This document shows, one piece after another, positions 54,334 to 64,000 of a stretch of 64,000 bases of DNA. Below the pieces are notes generated by a model. It was given only the letters and a program-made list of their open reading frames with translations. It was not told the DNA's origin and searched no databases. How positions within the stretch are numbered: position 1 is the stretch's first letter; each line of letters starts with the position of its first letter. A program made the position numbers and the translations under genes. Source of the stretch: Schistocephalus solidus (lineage: Eukaryota > Platyhelminthes > Cestoda > Diphyllobothriidea > Diphyllobothriidae); contig WEDG01001415.1 in assembly GCA_017591395.1 (NCBI GenBank), positions 177,001-241,000 on the forward strand. The letters run 5' to 3'.

Positions 54334-55254
54334 CAGAGGTTGGCAAACTCCGGTCTTTAGGACAAATACGGCCTAGCTAGTATTGCAATTCGGCCTAACG
54401 CCCCCTTAGTTAATTATTGTTGGATCCGGCCTAATTGAATTGTCGCGGTTTTGTTCCCCTTTATTACTGCTGGTTGCAGCTCAAGCTGTAGCTCTGTTGG
54501 TTCGGCTTCCTCACTGATATCAGCTCTCACCTTGACGAACTTAACCTGAAGCTTCAAGGGCGTGATGTGCTCATCACGAACATGGAAGCCCACGTGCGGG
54601 CATTCGAAGCAAAGCTGATTCTATGGGAGAAACAGCTGTATAAGGGCGACTATGTCCATTTCCCGCACCTCGCTCAATGTGATGCAGCCCTTGTTGACAC
54701 CAAAGAATGCATCAGTGTGCTGTCAACCCTGCGGAATGAATTCTCTTCGCGCTTCACTGATGTGCGTTCTCATTCGCAAGAGTTCAAGACTTTCCGCGCT
54801 CCTTTTGACTTTTCCTATGACAACGCCCCTCTGATGTGCAATTGGAGTTGATTGAGCTGCAGGTTTCGGACGTTCTCTTGTCCAAGTTTACTTCTGCACT
54901 ACTCTCATTGACTTCTACCGTCAGCTGCCACATGCTCAGTTGCCAATGTTGTTAGCCCGTGCCAAGCGTGTGATCGCAATGTTTGGCAGCACTTATTCGT
55001 GCGAGCAGCTGTTCTCCAAAATGAAGTTTTGTAAGAACAAGCTGCGCTCTCAGCTCACTGACAATCGCCTCAATGACATTCTGTTGCTGAACTCCTTATC
55101 ATGAGAACCTGATATTGCAACATCATGTTTCCCATTGATCGTACTGTATTTTTGAATAATTGACGTTTCCTTGGACACCTTGTTTCTTCTGGCCTAGTGT
55201 GCCTTCTTGACCTCCTGAAATTGCCTAGTAGTCTGAAAAGATGGTCGACCCCTG
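54334..55254 (+). mobile_element. hAT DNA transposon (921 bp, internally deleted) with perfect 8-bp TSD
   Basis: Terminal inverted repeats are CAGAGGTTGGCAAACT on the left and, on the reverse complement, CAGGGGTCGACCATCT on the right (11 of 16 match). The flanks are identical: TGTTAGGA at 54326-54333 and 55255-55262. An 8-bp duplication and CAGRGGT-type ends are diagnostic of the hAT superfamily. Inside is the C-terminal part of a transposase. Full hAT elements are several kb, so the N-terminal BED finger and catalytic core were deleted. Confidence 0.92.
54500..55101 (+). pseudogene. hAT transposase C-terminus with dimerisation domain
   Basis: The frame runs from about 54520 (SALTLTNLTxKLQGRDVLI-like text) through 54567-54851 (MEAHVRAFEAKLILWEKQLY, HFPHLAQCDAAL) and continues after a one-base frameshift near 54840 (LIELQVSDVLLSKF). 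A second shift near 54897 leads to FYRQLPHAQLPMLLARAKRV and IAMFGSTYSCEQLFSKMKF. RSQLTDNRLNDILLLNS and a stop follow at about 55101. The FGSTYxCEQLFS and LTDxRLxxxL segments are the hAT dimerisation region, of the type in ZBED/GTF2IRD2-like domesticated transposases. Two frameshifts and a missing catalytic domain make it inactive. Confidence 0.88.
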
Positions 55255-56058
55255 TGTTAGGAATTTCAATTGTGCTTCGCCTTGTCCGAGGAGAGGGTGG
55301 CGAGACAGTAGGATTTTACATCGTCCAGAAAACATTAGCAGCTGTTCTTAGACCGTGGGCGCGGGTCAGTGAGCTGGGCACGCAGGCGTTCGCAATGAGA
55401 GTCCAGACCGACATGGCGTCTGATGCTGGTCGTGCTAGAGTGCCAGGCCTCAAGGAATTCACGCGTCTGTTTGGTGTTGTCCATTGCAACAACTTCGGTT
55501 GCGTCCCAATTGAAGCGATGGTCGAACTCAAGTGCGTGCGCAAAGACGAGTGACAAAGGGTTCGAGTCAACGGATGACTATTTTATGTTCGGTTATACGC
55601 GTCCCAAGTCGTCTGCCGGTATGAAAAATATAAGTGCAAGAGCAGTAAGCACATGGAATGTGGTAAATGACATTAGTTTACTATTCTTTGGCTATGGGGT
55701 CTTTTACTCGGTAGTGTTTTGCGCAAGAACGATGCCGGTTTGTGCGCAATGGAGATGCCAAACCAGTTTAGTTTACGGGCGATCACTTCGGAGATGCCCT
55801 ATATATATTTATACGGTATAATATATGTGCCATATAAGATTCATACTACTTGTAGTACTACTTGTTTGTAGAATGGGCATTACGTGGTTATTCCACAGTG
55901 GTTGATTGTCTTCGACCCAAATGTTCATTAAAATTTCGGGTCTGACACTAAAAAGTCATGTCCGAAGCACCTGACTCCATGTCCTGCACTTAATAATTTC
56001 AGAAATTATTTCCTTGATTATTCTCTGGAGTCCATATACCAGAAACCGCATAGAGAAC

Positions 56059-56146
56059 GCTGGGGACCCACTGAGGAGCCGAACCCCTCGTTGCTGCGTC
56101 ACGCAGCAGCAGAAACCTCGGCGAAACACGTGTCTGGGCTTTTAGC
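56059..56146 (+). ncRNA. Hammerhead ribozyme with long stem II, class 2, best copy
   Basis: Every element is present. Helix I is CCCA/TGGG (56067-56070 with 56135-56138), extended past one A-C mismatch by four G-U pairs and GCT/AGC (56059-56061 with 56144-56146). The core CTGAGGA is at 56071-56077. Stem II is GCCGA/TCGGC (56078-56082 with 56118-56122), enclosing a GC-rich hairpin (GCTGCG/CGCAGC). GAAA is at 56123-56126. Helix III is ACAC/GTGT (56126-56133) without a loop. The predicted cut is after C56134 (triplet GTC). The loopless helix III implies dimer-type cleavage in tandem transcripts. Confidence 0.82.
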
Positions 56147-56412
56147 TAGTACCTATGTCGGAAGTACGGTATAATATATGTGCCATATAAAGATTCATAC
56201 TACTTGTAGTACTACTTGTTTGTAGAATGGGCATTACGTGGTTATTCCACAGTGGTTGATTGTCTTCGACCCAAATGTCCATTGAAATTTCGGATCTGAC
56301 ACTAAAAAGTCATGGCCGAATCATCTGACTCCATGTCCTGCACTTAATAATTTCAGAAATTATTTCCTTGATTATTCTCTGGAGTCCATATATCAGAAAC
56401 CGCATAGAGAAC

Positions 56413-56502
56413 GCTGGGGGACCCACTGAGGAGCCGAACCCCTCGTTGCTGCGTCACGCAGCAGCAGAAACATAGGCGAAACACGTGTCTGGGTTTTTAG
56501 CT
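56413..56502 (+). ncRNA. Hammerhead ribozyme with long stem II, class 2, second copy
   Basis: CTGAGGA is at 56426-56432, stem II GCCGA/TAGGC has one G-A mismatch, GAAA is at 56478-56481, helix III is ACACGTGT and the cleavage triplet GTC ends at 56489. In helix I the A-C mismatch of the first copy is replaced by an A-U pair (56421 with 56494), so the helix is better here while stem II is weaker. Confidence 0.75.
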
Positions 56503-56539
56503 AGTACCTATGTCGGAATTACGGTATAATATATGTGCC

Positions 56540-56566
56540 ATATATATATATATATATATATATATG
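56540..56566. repeat. (TA)n microsatellite
   Basis: A short TA tract sits between the 354-bp hammerhead units and the tRNA-headed repeats. Confidence 0.85.
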
Positions 56567-56970
56567 AAAGTGTGCGGCTCACTGATCTGCTTAAGGAACA
56601 TGTATGTTCAGTTGTGCCCTGAAGCTCACATTAGAGCCGTCGCAGGCGGTCGCAAAGCGACGTGTAGCATATGATGAAATGGAACCGAAAAAGACAAGGG
56701 ATACCGGAATGACCATTTCTGGCTTATTTGCCATCATCAGCCAGTCATACCCAATCCCAAGTGTGGCACACCTGGGATTCTAACCCGCGACCTTTGGTAA
56801 TTGAGTCAAACGCTCTAACATTGAGCCACGGGCTCTTTGTTTTGTCAGTTGCGATCGGGAATATGATTAAAGTGTGCGGCTCACCGATCTGCTTAATGAA
56901 TATTTATGTTCCGGTGTGCCCTGGAGCTCATATTAGAGCCCTCGCAGGCGGTCGCATAGCGACGTGTAGC
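56566..56970 (-). mobile_element. tRNA-SINE/hammerhead units (period ~298 bp)
   Basis: On the minus strand: tail end (56970-56836), tRNA-like head (56835-56762), hammerhead (56750-56702), then tail to 56566. The repeated tail word ('aaagtgtgcggctca') at 56567 and 56869 shows that more than one unit was present. (TA)n tracts bound it on both sides. Confidence 0.7.
56702..56750 (-). ncRNA. Hammerhead ribozyme, class 1, best stem II
   Basis: CTGATGA is at 56734-56740 (minus). Stem II is TGGC/GCCA, four true pairs, whereas other copies have a C-A mismatch at the base. GAAA is intact. Helix III ATGG/TCAT has one G-U pair. Helix I ACTGG/CCGGT is complete. With 3841 it is the best candidate for activity in this class. 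Confidence 0.75.
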
Positions 56971-56975
56971 ATATG

Positions 56976-56976
<1 letters not shown>

Positions 56977-57064
<88 letters not shown>
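56977..57064. repeat. (TA)n microsatellite
   Basis: About 43 TA units. The words 'gaagtaagaattggaaatta' follow directly, and occur again after the next (TA)n at 57177. Confidence 0.95.
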
Positions 57065-57066
<2 letters not shown>

Positions 57067-57133
57067 GTAAGAATTGGAAATTAGGCATCCTAGTAGCTAG
57101 TATCTATGTCGGAAGTACGGTATAACGTCTTTG

Positions 57134-57135
<2 letters not shown>

Positions 57136-57176
<41 letters not shown>
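57136..57176. repeat. (TA)n microsatellite
   Basis: About 20 TA units, bounded on the right by the 3' end of the PLE copy at 57177-57843. Confidence 0.95.
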
Positions 57177-57179
<3 letters not shown>

Positions 57180-57843
57180 GTAAGAATTGGAAATTAGGCA
57201 TCCCAAGAAGTAAAGTTGAAGTTGAATATGTTCTATGGGAAAAGGAGCTTCATTGCGTTAATCTTCGAAACCGGTTATCCGGGTCATTGTCAGACGCAAT
57301 TGGGAAGTAATTGAGACAAAAAAACATTTAGCATCGTAGCTGCACTAAAAAGTGATAGTGGCGTGACATTGAACAACCACCATGTGTAGTAGCTTTTCTT
57401 GATTGGCTCTTGTTTCTTCCACTTCTCCTTGATGTTTCTGTACGCCGCATTCAACTCGATATGCCTGTTGCTGAATGACTCATCTGAGCGCATCATTTCG
57501 AGGAATTCTTGACCTTTCTTGCAGGAACAGGCGGTAACAATCCAAGCTTTATCCCAAACGAAGGTGTCCCCGGGTCTAGAGTATGCATAACTACGTGGGA
57601 CAGGTGGTTTTGCCACTTTACTGACAACTGATTTTCGTGGATGCGTCTAGAGGCGGATTTTCCTGTCTGACCACAATACACGGCATCACATGCTTCACAC
57701 AAGATCTTGTAGATGACTTCTTTCTTGTCAAAATAGTTGACCCCATCCTTAGGGTGGGCAAGCTGCGTACGCAAAGTAGTTGTCGGTTTGTGCACCACAT
57801 GAATTTGATGCTTCCTTAGGTGTCTTTCAAAGAGTTCAGTCAC
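57177..57843 (-). mobile_element. Penelope-like element, 3' fragment (family 1)
   Basis: Minus-strand order: linker (VVHKPTTTLRTQLAHPKDGV), GIY-YIG domain, C-terminal tail to a stop at 57290, a decayed hammerhead-like motif (57295-57255), a conserved 3' end ('CTTTACTTC') and (TA)n. It is a relative of 4178-4740. The RT is missing. Confidence 0.8.
57290..57843 (-). pseudogene. GIY-YIG endonuclease domain of Penelope-like element
   Basis: Frame 57843-57493 has KKEVIYKILCEACDAVYCGQ (GIY as VIYK, CxxC, YIG as YCG) and TGKSASRRIHENQLSVK. A frameshift near 57555 moves to frame 57616-57290 with FVWDKAWIVTACSCKKGQEF (catalytic glutamate) and SNRHIELNAAYRNIKEKW. The tail after KEKWKK is about 35 residues longer than in the 4156 copy. 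One frameshift splits the domain, so it is inactive. Confidence 0.8.
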
Positions 57844-58060
57844 GTTCTTAATGCAAGGAAGGGTTAGCCATGTATTTATTTCGGGTGCCTGATTGAAACT
57901 ACTTGGTTCCTTTTACTTCGACTCGTGCCATCTCCAGCATCGGCGTAATTTTGTGTTGAAAAAGATTCTGAGATAACACTGTCCCCCGATCGGTCTCCCA
58001 CACCGAAAAACATGATTTATCGCAGTACTTATTACGGACAAATCGCATACATTGCATAAG

Positions 58061-58310
58061 TTGCATACGAATACTCACTCGGATGCTGATCGCAAATTTG
58101 TGTCATCACGAAGTACGCATTTTCCGAGGGTCAGACTATGACTCGGCTGTCAACCCGGTGATGATAAGAGATACTACGTCACATACGTTGCATACGAATA
58201 CTCGCTCGGTTGCTGATCGCAAATTGGTGGCATCACGAAGTACGCATTTTCGGAGGATCAGACTATGACTCGGCTATCAACCGGGTGATGATAAGAGATA
58301 CTACGTGGAA
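58061..58310. repeat. 127-bp tandem duplication
   Basis: Two copies (58061-58187 and 58188-58310) start 'ttgcatacgaatactc' and end 'gataagagatactacgt', with about 90% identity by eye. No function is apparent. Confidence 0.85.
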
Positions 58311-58319
58311 AACGAGATC

Positions 58320-60570
58320 CCCATTTTCAAAAAAAGATTGATATGAGCAATTACGCAAAGGCTAGCCGGCAGATACTGTGCCATTTCTGCTTATTGACGT
58401 CTGAGGCTGAAAGTTCGAATTTGGTATTTGAAATTCAGACTGGGTATGCTGGAACCTAATGTATGACAATGTGCTGTAGAAGGCCAGTTCTGCTTTTTTC
58501 AGAATTCTCACAACTATTCCATGTGAAATGGACAATAATTTCTGTTTTAGTTTGAAAGTAATCGCACAACTCATCCATAAAATCGACGTCAAAATAACGC
58601 TTCGTATCGAAGGCTGTGGCAAATGATCCTCAGAGCTGGATATCCGTCTTGCCGTAGAAGGAACAAACTCTAAATAGTTCAGTTTATGGAATGGAGGAAA
58701 CCGTTTAAGAAACTTGCATGCTCGGATCTTTATTCTACTCGCAAACTTATATCCTCTCGAGGATTTAAAGGTGCGTTTGTTGCATGGAAGTGTTCTTTCT
58801 GAATTAAGGTGACTTTAGGCATTCCAGGTATGCAAGCAAGACAAGCCGCGAATTGATTGTGGCCTGCGCCTCCCCAGAAAATCGATTTATCGATCGTTTG
58901 CTGGCACACAGAGCCCTGCGTCGTCACCTCCGGTTTTTGAACGGCCTCTACCCCCAAACCGTTGCTTGTTTTGTTAACGCTTTTAACTCTGACGACGCAC
59001 TCCAATAGGATCTCGAAAGCTCACTTGAATAAAAAAATTATTCCGGCAAACGAACAGCGTTCTCCCTATGTACTTATACCGTTCTTCCTCTGCTTGAAGA
59101 CACCACATGTCGGCTGTACCTGTGCTGCCGATCCAGACACTTTTTCTTTGGTGTTCTACTGAGTTAAAGTGCTGAGTCTCATTGTGTTTTAGCTGATTGT
59201 ATCCTTATTAATCTGCCCACGCCATGTCCCAGAATTTCGATTTGATTAAGTGGTCAGTCAACTTGCCTTAACATTTAAGTAGTAATCAGTGCATGGAGGC
59301 CTTCACGCTATCCCCTCTAGTGACTGCTATAGGCTATCTAACTGACCTATTTCACATTTAGTTGTCAACGATAGCACACCTTGATTTGTTTTTTTGCTTC
59401 CAGTTTCGTATTTGCTTCAGCGCGGGGATTTTATCACTTATTTTTGTCTACTGCATTGATAGCCTGTTTATTTGCAACTGGGTGACGACGTCACGCGGGG
59501 CCAATGAGCGAACAGGAAAGTATCAATAGGCTTCAAACGTTGTGTGAATATACTTTCTTTCGTTTATTTCTCCTCCAATGGGGACGTGATTGCGTGTCTT
59601 CAAAGAGACCACATTGAGGTAGAATTTTGTCCAATATGCTCTCCATGAAAACGACAATATTCCGAAATAACGTTCTAACTCGGCGATATCTATTTATAAT
59701 GTCCCAACTGCATAATATTGAAGATGGCTTTACGTGAGATCAACTAAAAGATCACTCCTCGCATGCTTGAAACTTACAAACTGTTAACGGCAGCACGCCT
59801 ACGGATTTTCGAAGATTACCCGTCGCAAGGCCATTGAGGGTGTCTTCTGCATTTCTACGCAACTGCCGCTGCAACGCAAAAGGTTGCATCCATGTTTTTA
59901 TTTAGAAAGACAAAAAATACGGAAATATGGTTTTTCTCAAAGATCCTCATAAATTGAGATTCTTCTCCTCACTGTAGTCTTGAGGCCGATTTTTGACAGA
60001 AATTGAACTTCTCAGGCAAAAATGACAACAAAATAAGTGACCTGAAAAATATTTTTAACAAAAGGGCTCCCGAGCATGGGCACTATTTTTGTCTGAAAAA
60101 AATTACGGTTCCCTTTGAGGGCGAAATCGAGCATAATGTGTGAACATTAGCATGCAAATTCAGACAAAGCTCGTATGTATAGTCTAAAGTATGATTATCC
60201 GTTTTCTGCACTTGAATGTACAGCTATGATCAGCTCACGACTCCAAGTGACATTTTTTATGGGCAGGAAATATTTTTTTGGGTATTGTACTATTTATTGT
60301 TCACAGATTTTTGCTTCGTAGTGCCGAGTTCTGGTTTTAGCGTGATAAACAGCTGCTAGCGTACAGTAAGTGACACAATTATCAGATATGCATAACTTCA
60401 CAAAAAATGTTACATCCGTCGGGGAACTAACCAAATGCATTGACTAAAACTCCCGACTAACAACGGAGGACTTTGTTTTACACGAAAATACAAAAGAAGT
60501 ACTTATTGTTATATTAAATTATTTTTTGAATGAAAGTTAACTTCCTATGCATCTTTTTCGTCAATCATAT
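58320..60570. other. No recognisable gene
   Basis: The sequence is AT-rich with only short open frames (under 92 codons) and no family resemblance. It could be intergenic or intronic. Confidence 0.4.
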
Positions 60571-60574
60571 CATT

Positions 60575-60700
60575 AACATAGGTAATTTGACGGATTTGAA
60601 TAAATCATTTTAACCAATTTTTACAACAGTCAATGGACTTCGAACCCAAGGGCAAGGACACTCTAAAGCCAGCGCTATAACCGCCGGAGCTTTGAGTAGG
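60575..60700 (-). mobile_element. Diverged tRNA-derived SINE (family 2)
   Basis: On the minus strand an A-box-like run (GCTCCGGCGGTTATAGCG) and a B-box-like GGTTCGAAGTCC are followed by an AT-rich body (GGTTAAAATGATTTATTC). The head-to-body order matches 8671 and 29433. Confidence 0.5.
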
Positions 60701-61129
60701 CTGCTGCTCATGCAAAGAACTGCGTCAAAAACAGCACTTTCGAAACTTGATTTAAAACCGTTTCGGGCAACCTCTGGGCAAATAGCCAGCAAGGAAAAAA
60801 TATATCGGGAAGAATGGTGGATTAACTCATATAGTTTTTTTAGGAAAGAAGACAAATGTTATGTTAAAGTAATGCTACATTATATTTATTCAAAATATTG
60901 TCCATCGGAAGCTATAACTAGTCTCCATCGTTCGCGTAGGAAGTGGATTCCGCGGTAGCAAAAAGGTTACTCTTTTGAAGCAGTCCATTGATCAAGTCCC
61001 AGTAAACGGCTTCCAAAGTTTAGTTAGCTCGTTATGCGACGTAGAGCCAAGCCTTTTCATGTTTCAAAATGACCGTGCTATATATTCCATCATATTCTCT
61101 CATTTTTCGATGCTCCACTCAAAGTGATT

Positions 61130-62050
61130 AATAGTTATTTATGTGGCTCAGATGGGTGTCCAGCAACGCAAAGAACAGGCTGTTTGCAAGTAGCACAAGG
61201 TCAGAGAAATCTGACCTACAGTAGATTACTTATCTCATGAAATGGCAGCCGAAATTATGAACTATTTTCAATTAAAATAACTTACTTATGTAAGGTTGTG
61301 GTATTGATTATAATGCAGCCTAACCCCAAGATATTCGAATACTGTAGGAGGCCGGCTTTTGAAAGAAAATCTTTCTGCCTGCCCGTAAGATTTGGATAAA
61401 TTAAAAAAATGACTACTGAAGAAGCATGCGATTTTCTCATTGATTTGTAATGTCCTTATTCATTCTATTATAGTTTATACAAAAAACGCACACACTCTTT
61501 CTTGCACTCAGTTGGTGAAAACGTACGTCGTCTTGATCAAAGAGTATCTTTCGGTTTTAAAAAGTTTCTATGTTGTTGAATAATTTTGAACCTTACTGGC
61601 CGTTATAAATTAATTCAAGCTTTCCTAACTACATGCTTTATACGTCCTGTGAAAGAAAAAATGGCATATTTCTCTATACTTTGAAGCAAGATTCGCACGT
61701 TTCTCAGACAATGTTAGAATGGATTTGGATAAAATTTTATACACTGTAGGCAACATTAATAAATTGACCTCTATTATGAGGATTTAAAGATCTTTCAAAA
61801 TCCCTATTTATAAACTTTTTTAAAACCGAAACCTGTCCTTCCTTCACATATGAAATTTGGAGAAGACACAATTTTCTCTCAAATAAATACATTAAATAAT
61901 ATTTTGGAATAATAAGACCATTGAAAATAAATTATAAAATTACATACTTCTTACGCAGCCTTTTTTGCAATGTTCACTTTTTACGGGCAGTGAGAAAGAT
62001 GCTCATTCAAGCGCCGGCATTCTACCGTGAAGAAAATATCTTGGGATTAA
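61130..62050 (+). repeat. Diverged 0.9-kb direct repeat, copy 1
   Basis: Colinear similarity with 63050-63990 is visible in landmarks such as 'atggcagccgaaattatgaa' / 'atgctagccgaaattcttaa', 'ctctttcttgcactcagttg' / 'ttctttcttgcattcatttg' and 'cttgggattaagctgtagg' / 'cttaagattatgctgtagg'. No open frame runs through it. Confidence 0.6.
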
Positions 62051-62596
62051 GCTGTAGGATTATCAAAACGACAATTCTACCTAAGTAATTTATTTGAATC
62101 GAAAATACATTTCAGAATTTGGGTTGACACTTGCTCTGGTAAATTTCAAGCACAGAGTTACTCACCGCTGTGTTTTCAGTTAATATTTCTACCATTTCTC
62201 CTGCCTATATTGAGGTTTGAGGGTAAATGTTTCATTTCTTCAGCAAGCAATGACCTTGTTTTTATGTATCGATGTTCGGCGCCAATTCAAACCGCTGTGT
62301 GCTGCCGCTCGGTATCTAGGCTATGCAGACGGGGTTGCAGTTGACGAGCCGTTGGTACCAATAAATCCCCCTTGCACACGTCTGTTTTAAACTAGCCACC
62401 CGGGCCAACGCTTCAAATAAGGAATTTATCAACGCCTAATACTTGCGGCATTTCCTTAGGCGTTTGACATAGATCGTGATCAATGGATGTTTTCAGTTCT
62501 TCAGTTTCATTTTTGCGGCTTTACTGAACGCTCCTCATATTTTACGTCAAAATCATCCCTTTAAATAGTTAAAACCATTCATTGCATGTTTCCTTC

Positions 62597-62613
62597 AGAG
62601 AGAGAGAGAGAGA

Positions 62614-62650
<37 letters not shown>

Positions 62651-62652
62651 CA
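62597..62652. repeat. Compound (GA)n(GT)n(GA)n microsatellite
   Basis: Three adjoining dinucleotide tracts of 8-10 units each. Confidence 0.9.
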
Positions 62653-63049
62653 TGTTCAACCTAAGCATTCTCAAGTAAACGATGAATTTCAGAAGCATTT
62701 TATTTTCAAATAAAAATAAAAATCAATGTTTCCTGCAGATGCTTCTTTTTAGGCACAAAGTCTTCCCTAAAACGACAAATAAGTGCTAACGATTCACCGA
62801 AACATCATGACTAAATGTGTCAACTTGGTCATGCGTTTTCATTTTTTATTGCCTGAAAGTGTACCCCGTAAAGCAGCTAAAATGAAGAGGGTGAAAAATT
62901 AATTGCCTATCTATTAGCCTTTAGTATTGCAACTAGCCACCTATCTGAGATTTGATCCTGGGTTCCAAAATTGTTCAGAGGTAATTCGATGTAAATATTC
63001 CGTTTTTGGATTGGTTGAGCTGCGGCTGTCCATGGTGAATAGGGTTTAA

Positions 63050-63990
63050 CTTTACTTTCCGGAAAGGAACGCAAGGAGAATGAAGTCGGTCAGTCACTAA
63101 AGAATTGAATTATACACATAGTGTCCAATCTCTTGAAATGCTAGCCGAAATTCTTAACGTATTACTTCAGTGAGGTTGTAATATGTACTATCGTGCAATA
63201 TTTCAGAAGGGTCAGGATACTGGCATTTGAATACACATTTTCGGCCTCCTGGAAGAACAGCACTATATACAAATGATTGTTAAATTAGTATGATTTTGAT
63301 ATTTATTTTCGGTGGCCTTATAAATTAAATCTTACTTTATAGATATCATGCACAACGTATTCTTTCTTGCATTCATTTGGCTGCAAATCATATATTTTCT
63401 CAACTTCTATACTCAAGAAAAGGATTTGTTTTGGTTTTAAAAACGTTTTAAAACTCCGAATACCTATAAGCCAGGTCTGCTTATGCATTTGCGTTTAGGG
63501 TCCAGAGTCTACAAGCTGTACACTTTCCAGTTATGAAACATCACCTTTTCCTCAATGTAATCAAAATGGTCTCACAAAATGCCGCAAATGGTGCGGAATA
63601 CGTTGTATACTTCATAATGAGCCTTTGTAAATGAACAAAAAGGTCATTTTAAGGGCCTTAAAGTAACTCATAATTAAAAGGATATATTTTCTTCGAATAC
63701 TGAAAACTTGAAAAAGCCGTGATTTGCTACCATGTGATTACAAGAAAGAATATATGTGTGCATGTTTTCTATAAAATATTATTAAATTTATAAAACAATC
63801 TAAAATAACTACAAAACAATCATACTTATAAAATATTTTTTTTACCGAATGCGGTTCTCGCATCCAGCCAAAAAGAGATGCACTCAAAAACTGACATCGG
63901 GGTGCGTCTGAAATATCTTAAGATTATGCTGTAGGCTAATCCCTCTGACAAACTTTCTTAAATAATCTTTCCTAATCGAGAAGGCATTGC
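63050..63990 (+). repeat. Diverged 0.9-kb direct repeat, copy 2
   Basis: This is the partner of 61130-62050, about 1.9 kb away. It continues to the window edge. Confidence 0.6.
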
Positions 63991-64000
63991 AGAATGTAGG

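Larger units (their letters stand above)
54066..55800 (-). mobile_element. Penelope-like element (family 2) interrupted by a hAT transposon
   Basis: Minus-strand PLE sequence runs from the linker (AHKPASFLRKTL, about 55750) through the GIY-YIG second half (frame 55556-55335: EFDHRFNWDATEVVAMDNTK, REFLEAW) into the 3' UTR. The UTR is split at 55255 by a DNA transposon and resumes at 54333 down to the broken hammerhead-like motif at 54077-54115, where CTGACGA remains but GAAA is lost. Removing the insert leaves sequence colinear with the copies at 36.7 kb and 52.1 kb. Confidence 0.8.
55813..56540 (+). mobile_element. Tandem pair of ~354-bp units each with a hammerhead (class 2)
   Basis: Units start at 55813, 56166 and 56521 ('acggtataatatatgtgcc'), giving lengths of 353 and 355; the third is cut after about 20 bp by a (TA)n tract. 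The two full units are about 97% alike by eye. Each holds AT-rich sequence, then a hammerhead in its last quarter (56059-56146 and 56413-56502), then 'agctagtacctatgtcggaa' to the next unit. A partial unit lies at 4031-4178 (minus), a junction fragment at 57090-57140, and a decayed one at 28757. I see no Pol III boxes and no open frame. Confidence 0.8.

Overview
This is eukaryotic nuclear DNA made almost entirely of degenerate transposable elements, microsatellites and unannotatable AT-rich sequence. I could not support any host protein gene. The best guess is a flatworm, more specifically a large-genome tapeworm of the Diphyllobothriidea (Spirometra / Dibothriocephalus / Schistocephalus type). 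This rests on the mixture of Penelope-like elements (PLEs), a non-LTR element whose polyprotein ends in C2H2 zinc fingers, and tRNA-derived short repeats that carry hammerhead-ribozyme folds. The taxonomic call is inference and needs a database search.

Layout. 1-4,030: relics of the zinc-finger non-LTR element's 3' end, two 300-bp relic repeats with PLE-type ribozyme motifs, and old tRNA-headed short repeats; a good ribozyme copy lies at 3841. 4,031-4,850: a ribozyme-bearing repeat fused to a Penelope GIY-YIG domain, ending near a (TA)n tract. 4,850-21,000: mostly featureless, with a 198-bp tandem duplication, non-LTR tails, two diverged copies of a (GA)n-containing repeat and telomere-like sequence. 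21,000-23,100: a dispersed repeat and a dead PLE. 23,600-27,840: a pair of tRNA-headed ribozyme repeats, a 5'-truncated copy of the zinc-finger non-LTR retrotransposon with its long 3' UTR, then the 5' end of a second copy. 29,400-30,620: a tRNA-derived SINE and another non-LTR 3' end. 31,388-33,000: a Ty3-type LTR element (integrase plus 3' LTR) on the minus strand. 33,030-39,460: at least five PLE fragments and a tandem array of ribozyme repeats. 39,457-44,225: the most complete non-LTR element (minus strand). 44,266-45,480: LTR-PBS-PPT-LTR remnant and a PLE tail. 45,980-51,400: zinc-finger relic, a ~133-bp minisatellite and a large inverted repeat. 51,830-57,843: a PLE cluster with a hAT transposon nested inside one copy (perfect 8-bp target duplication) and a tandem pair of ~354-bp units, each with a hammerhead fold. 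57,843-64,000: little recognisable, apart from a 127-bp tandem duplication, a SINE head and a diverged 0.9-kb direct repeat.

The most interesting theme is self-cleaving RNA. Three structurally distinct hammerhead classes occur here: (1) a ~50-nt hammerhead inside a ~300-bp tRNA-headed repeat found in head-to-tail arrays; (2) a larger hammerhead with a long stem II inside ~354-bp tandem units; (3) hammerhead-like motifs in sense orientation just 3' of Penelope GIY-YIG domains. Classes 1 and 2 have the full core with helices I, II and III paired by hand inspection. In both, helix III is a self-complementary palindrome without a loop, which points to cleavage in dimeric or tandem transcripts. 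The arrangement resembles the SM-alpha repeats of schistosomes and retrozymes, but I cannot say from sequence alone whether this tapeworm-like family has been described.
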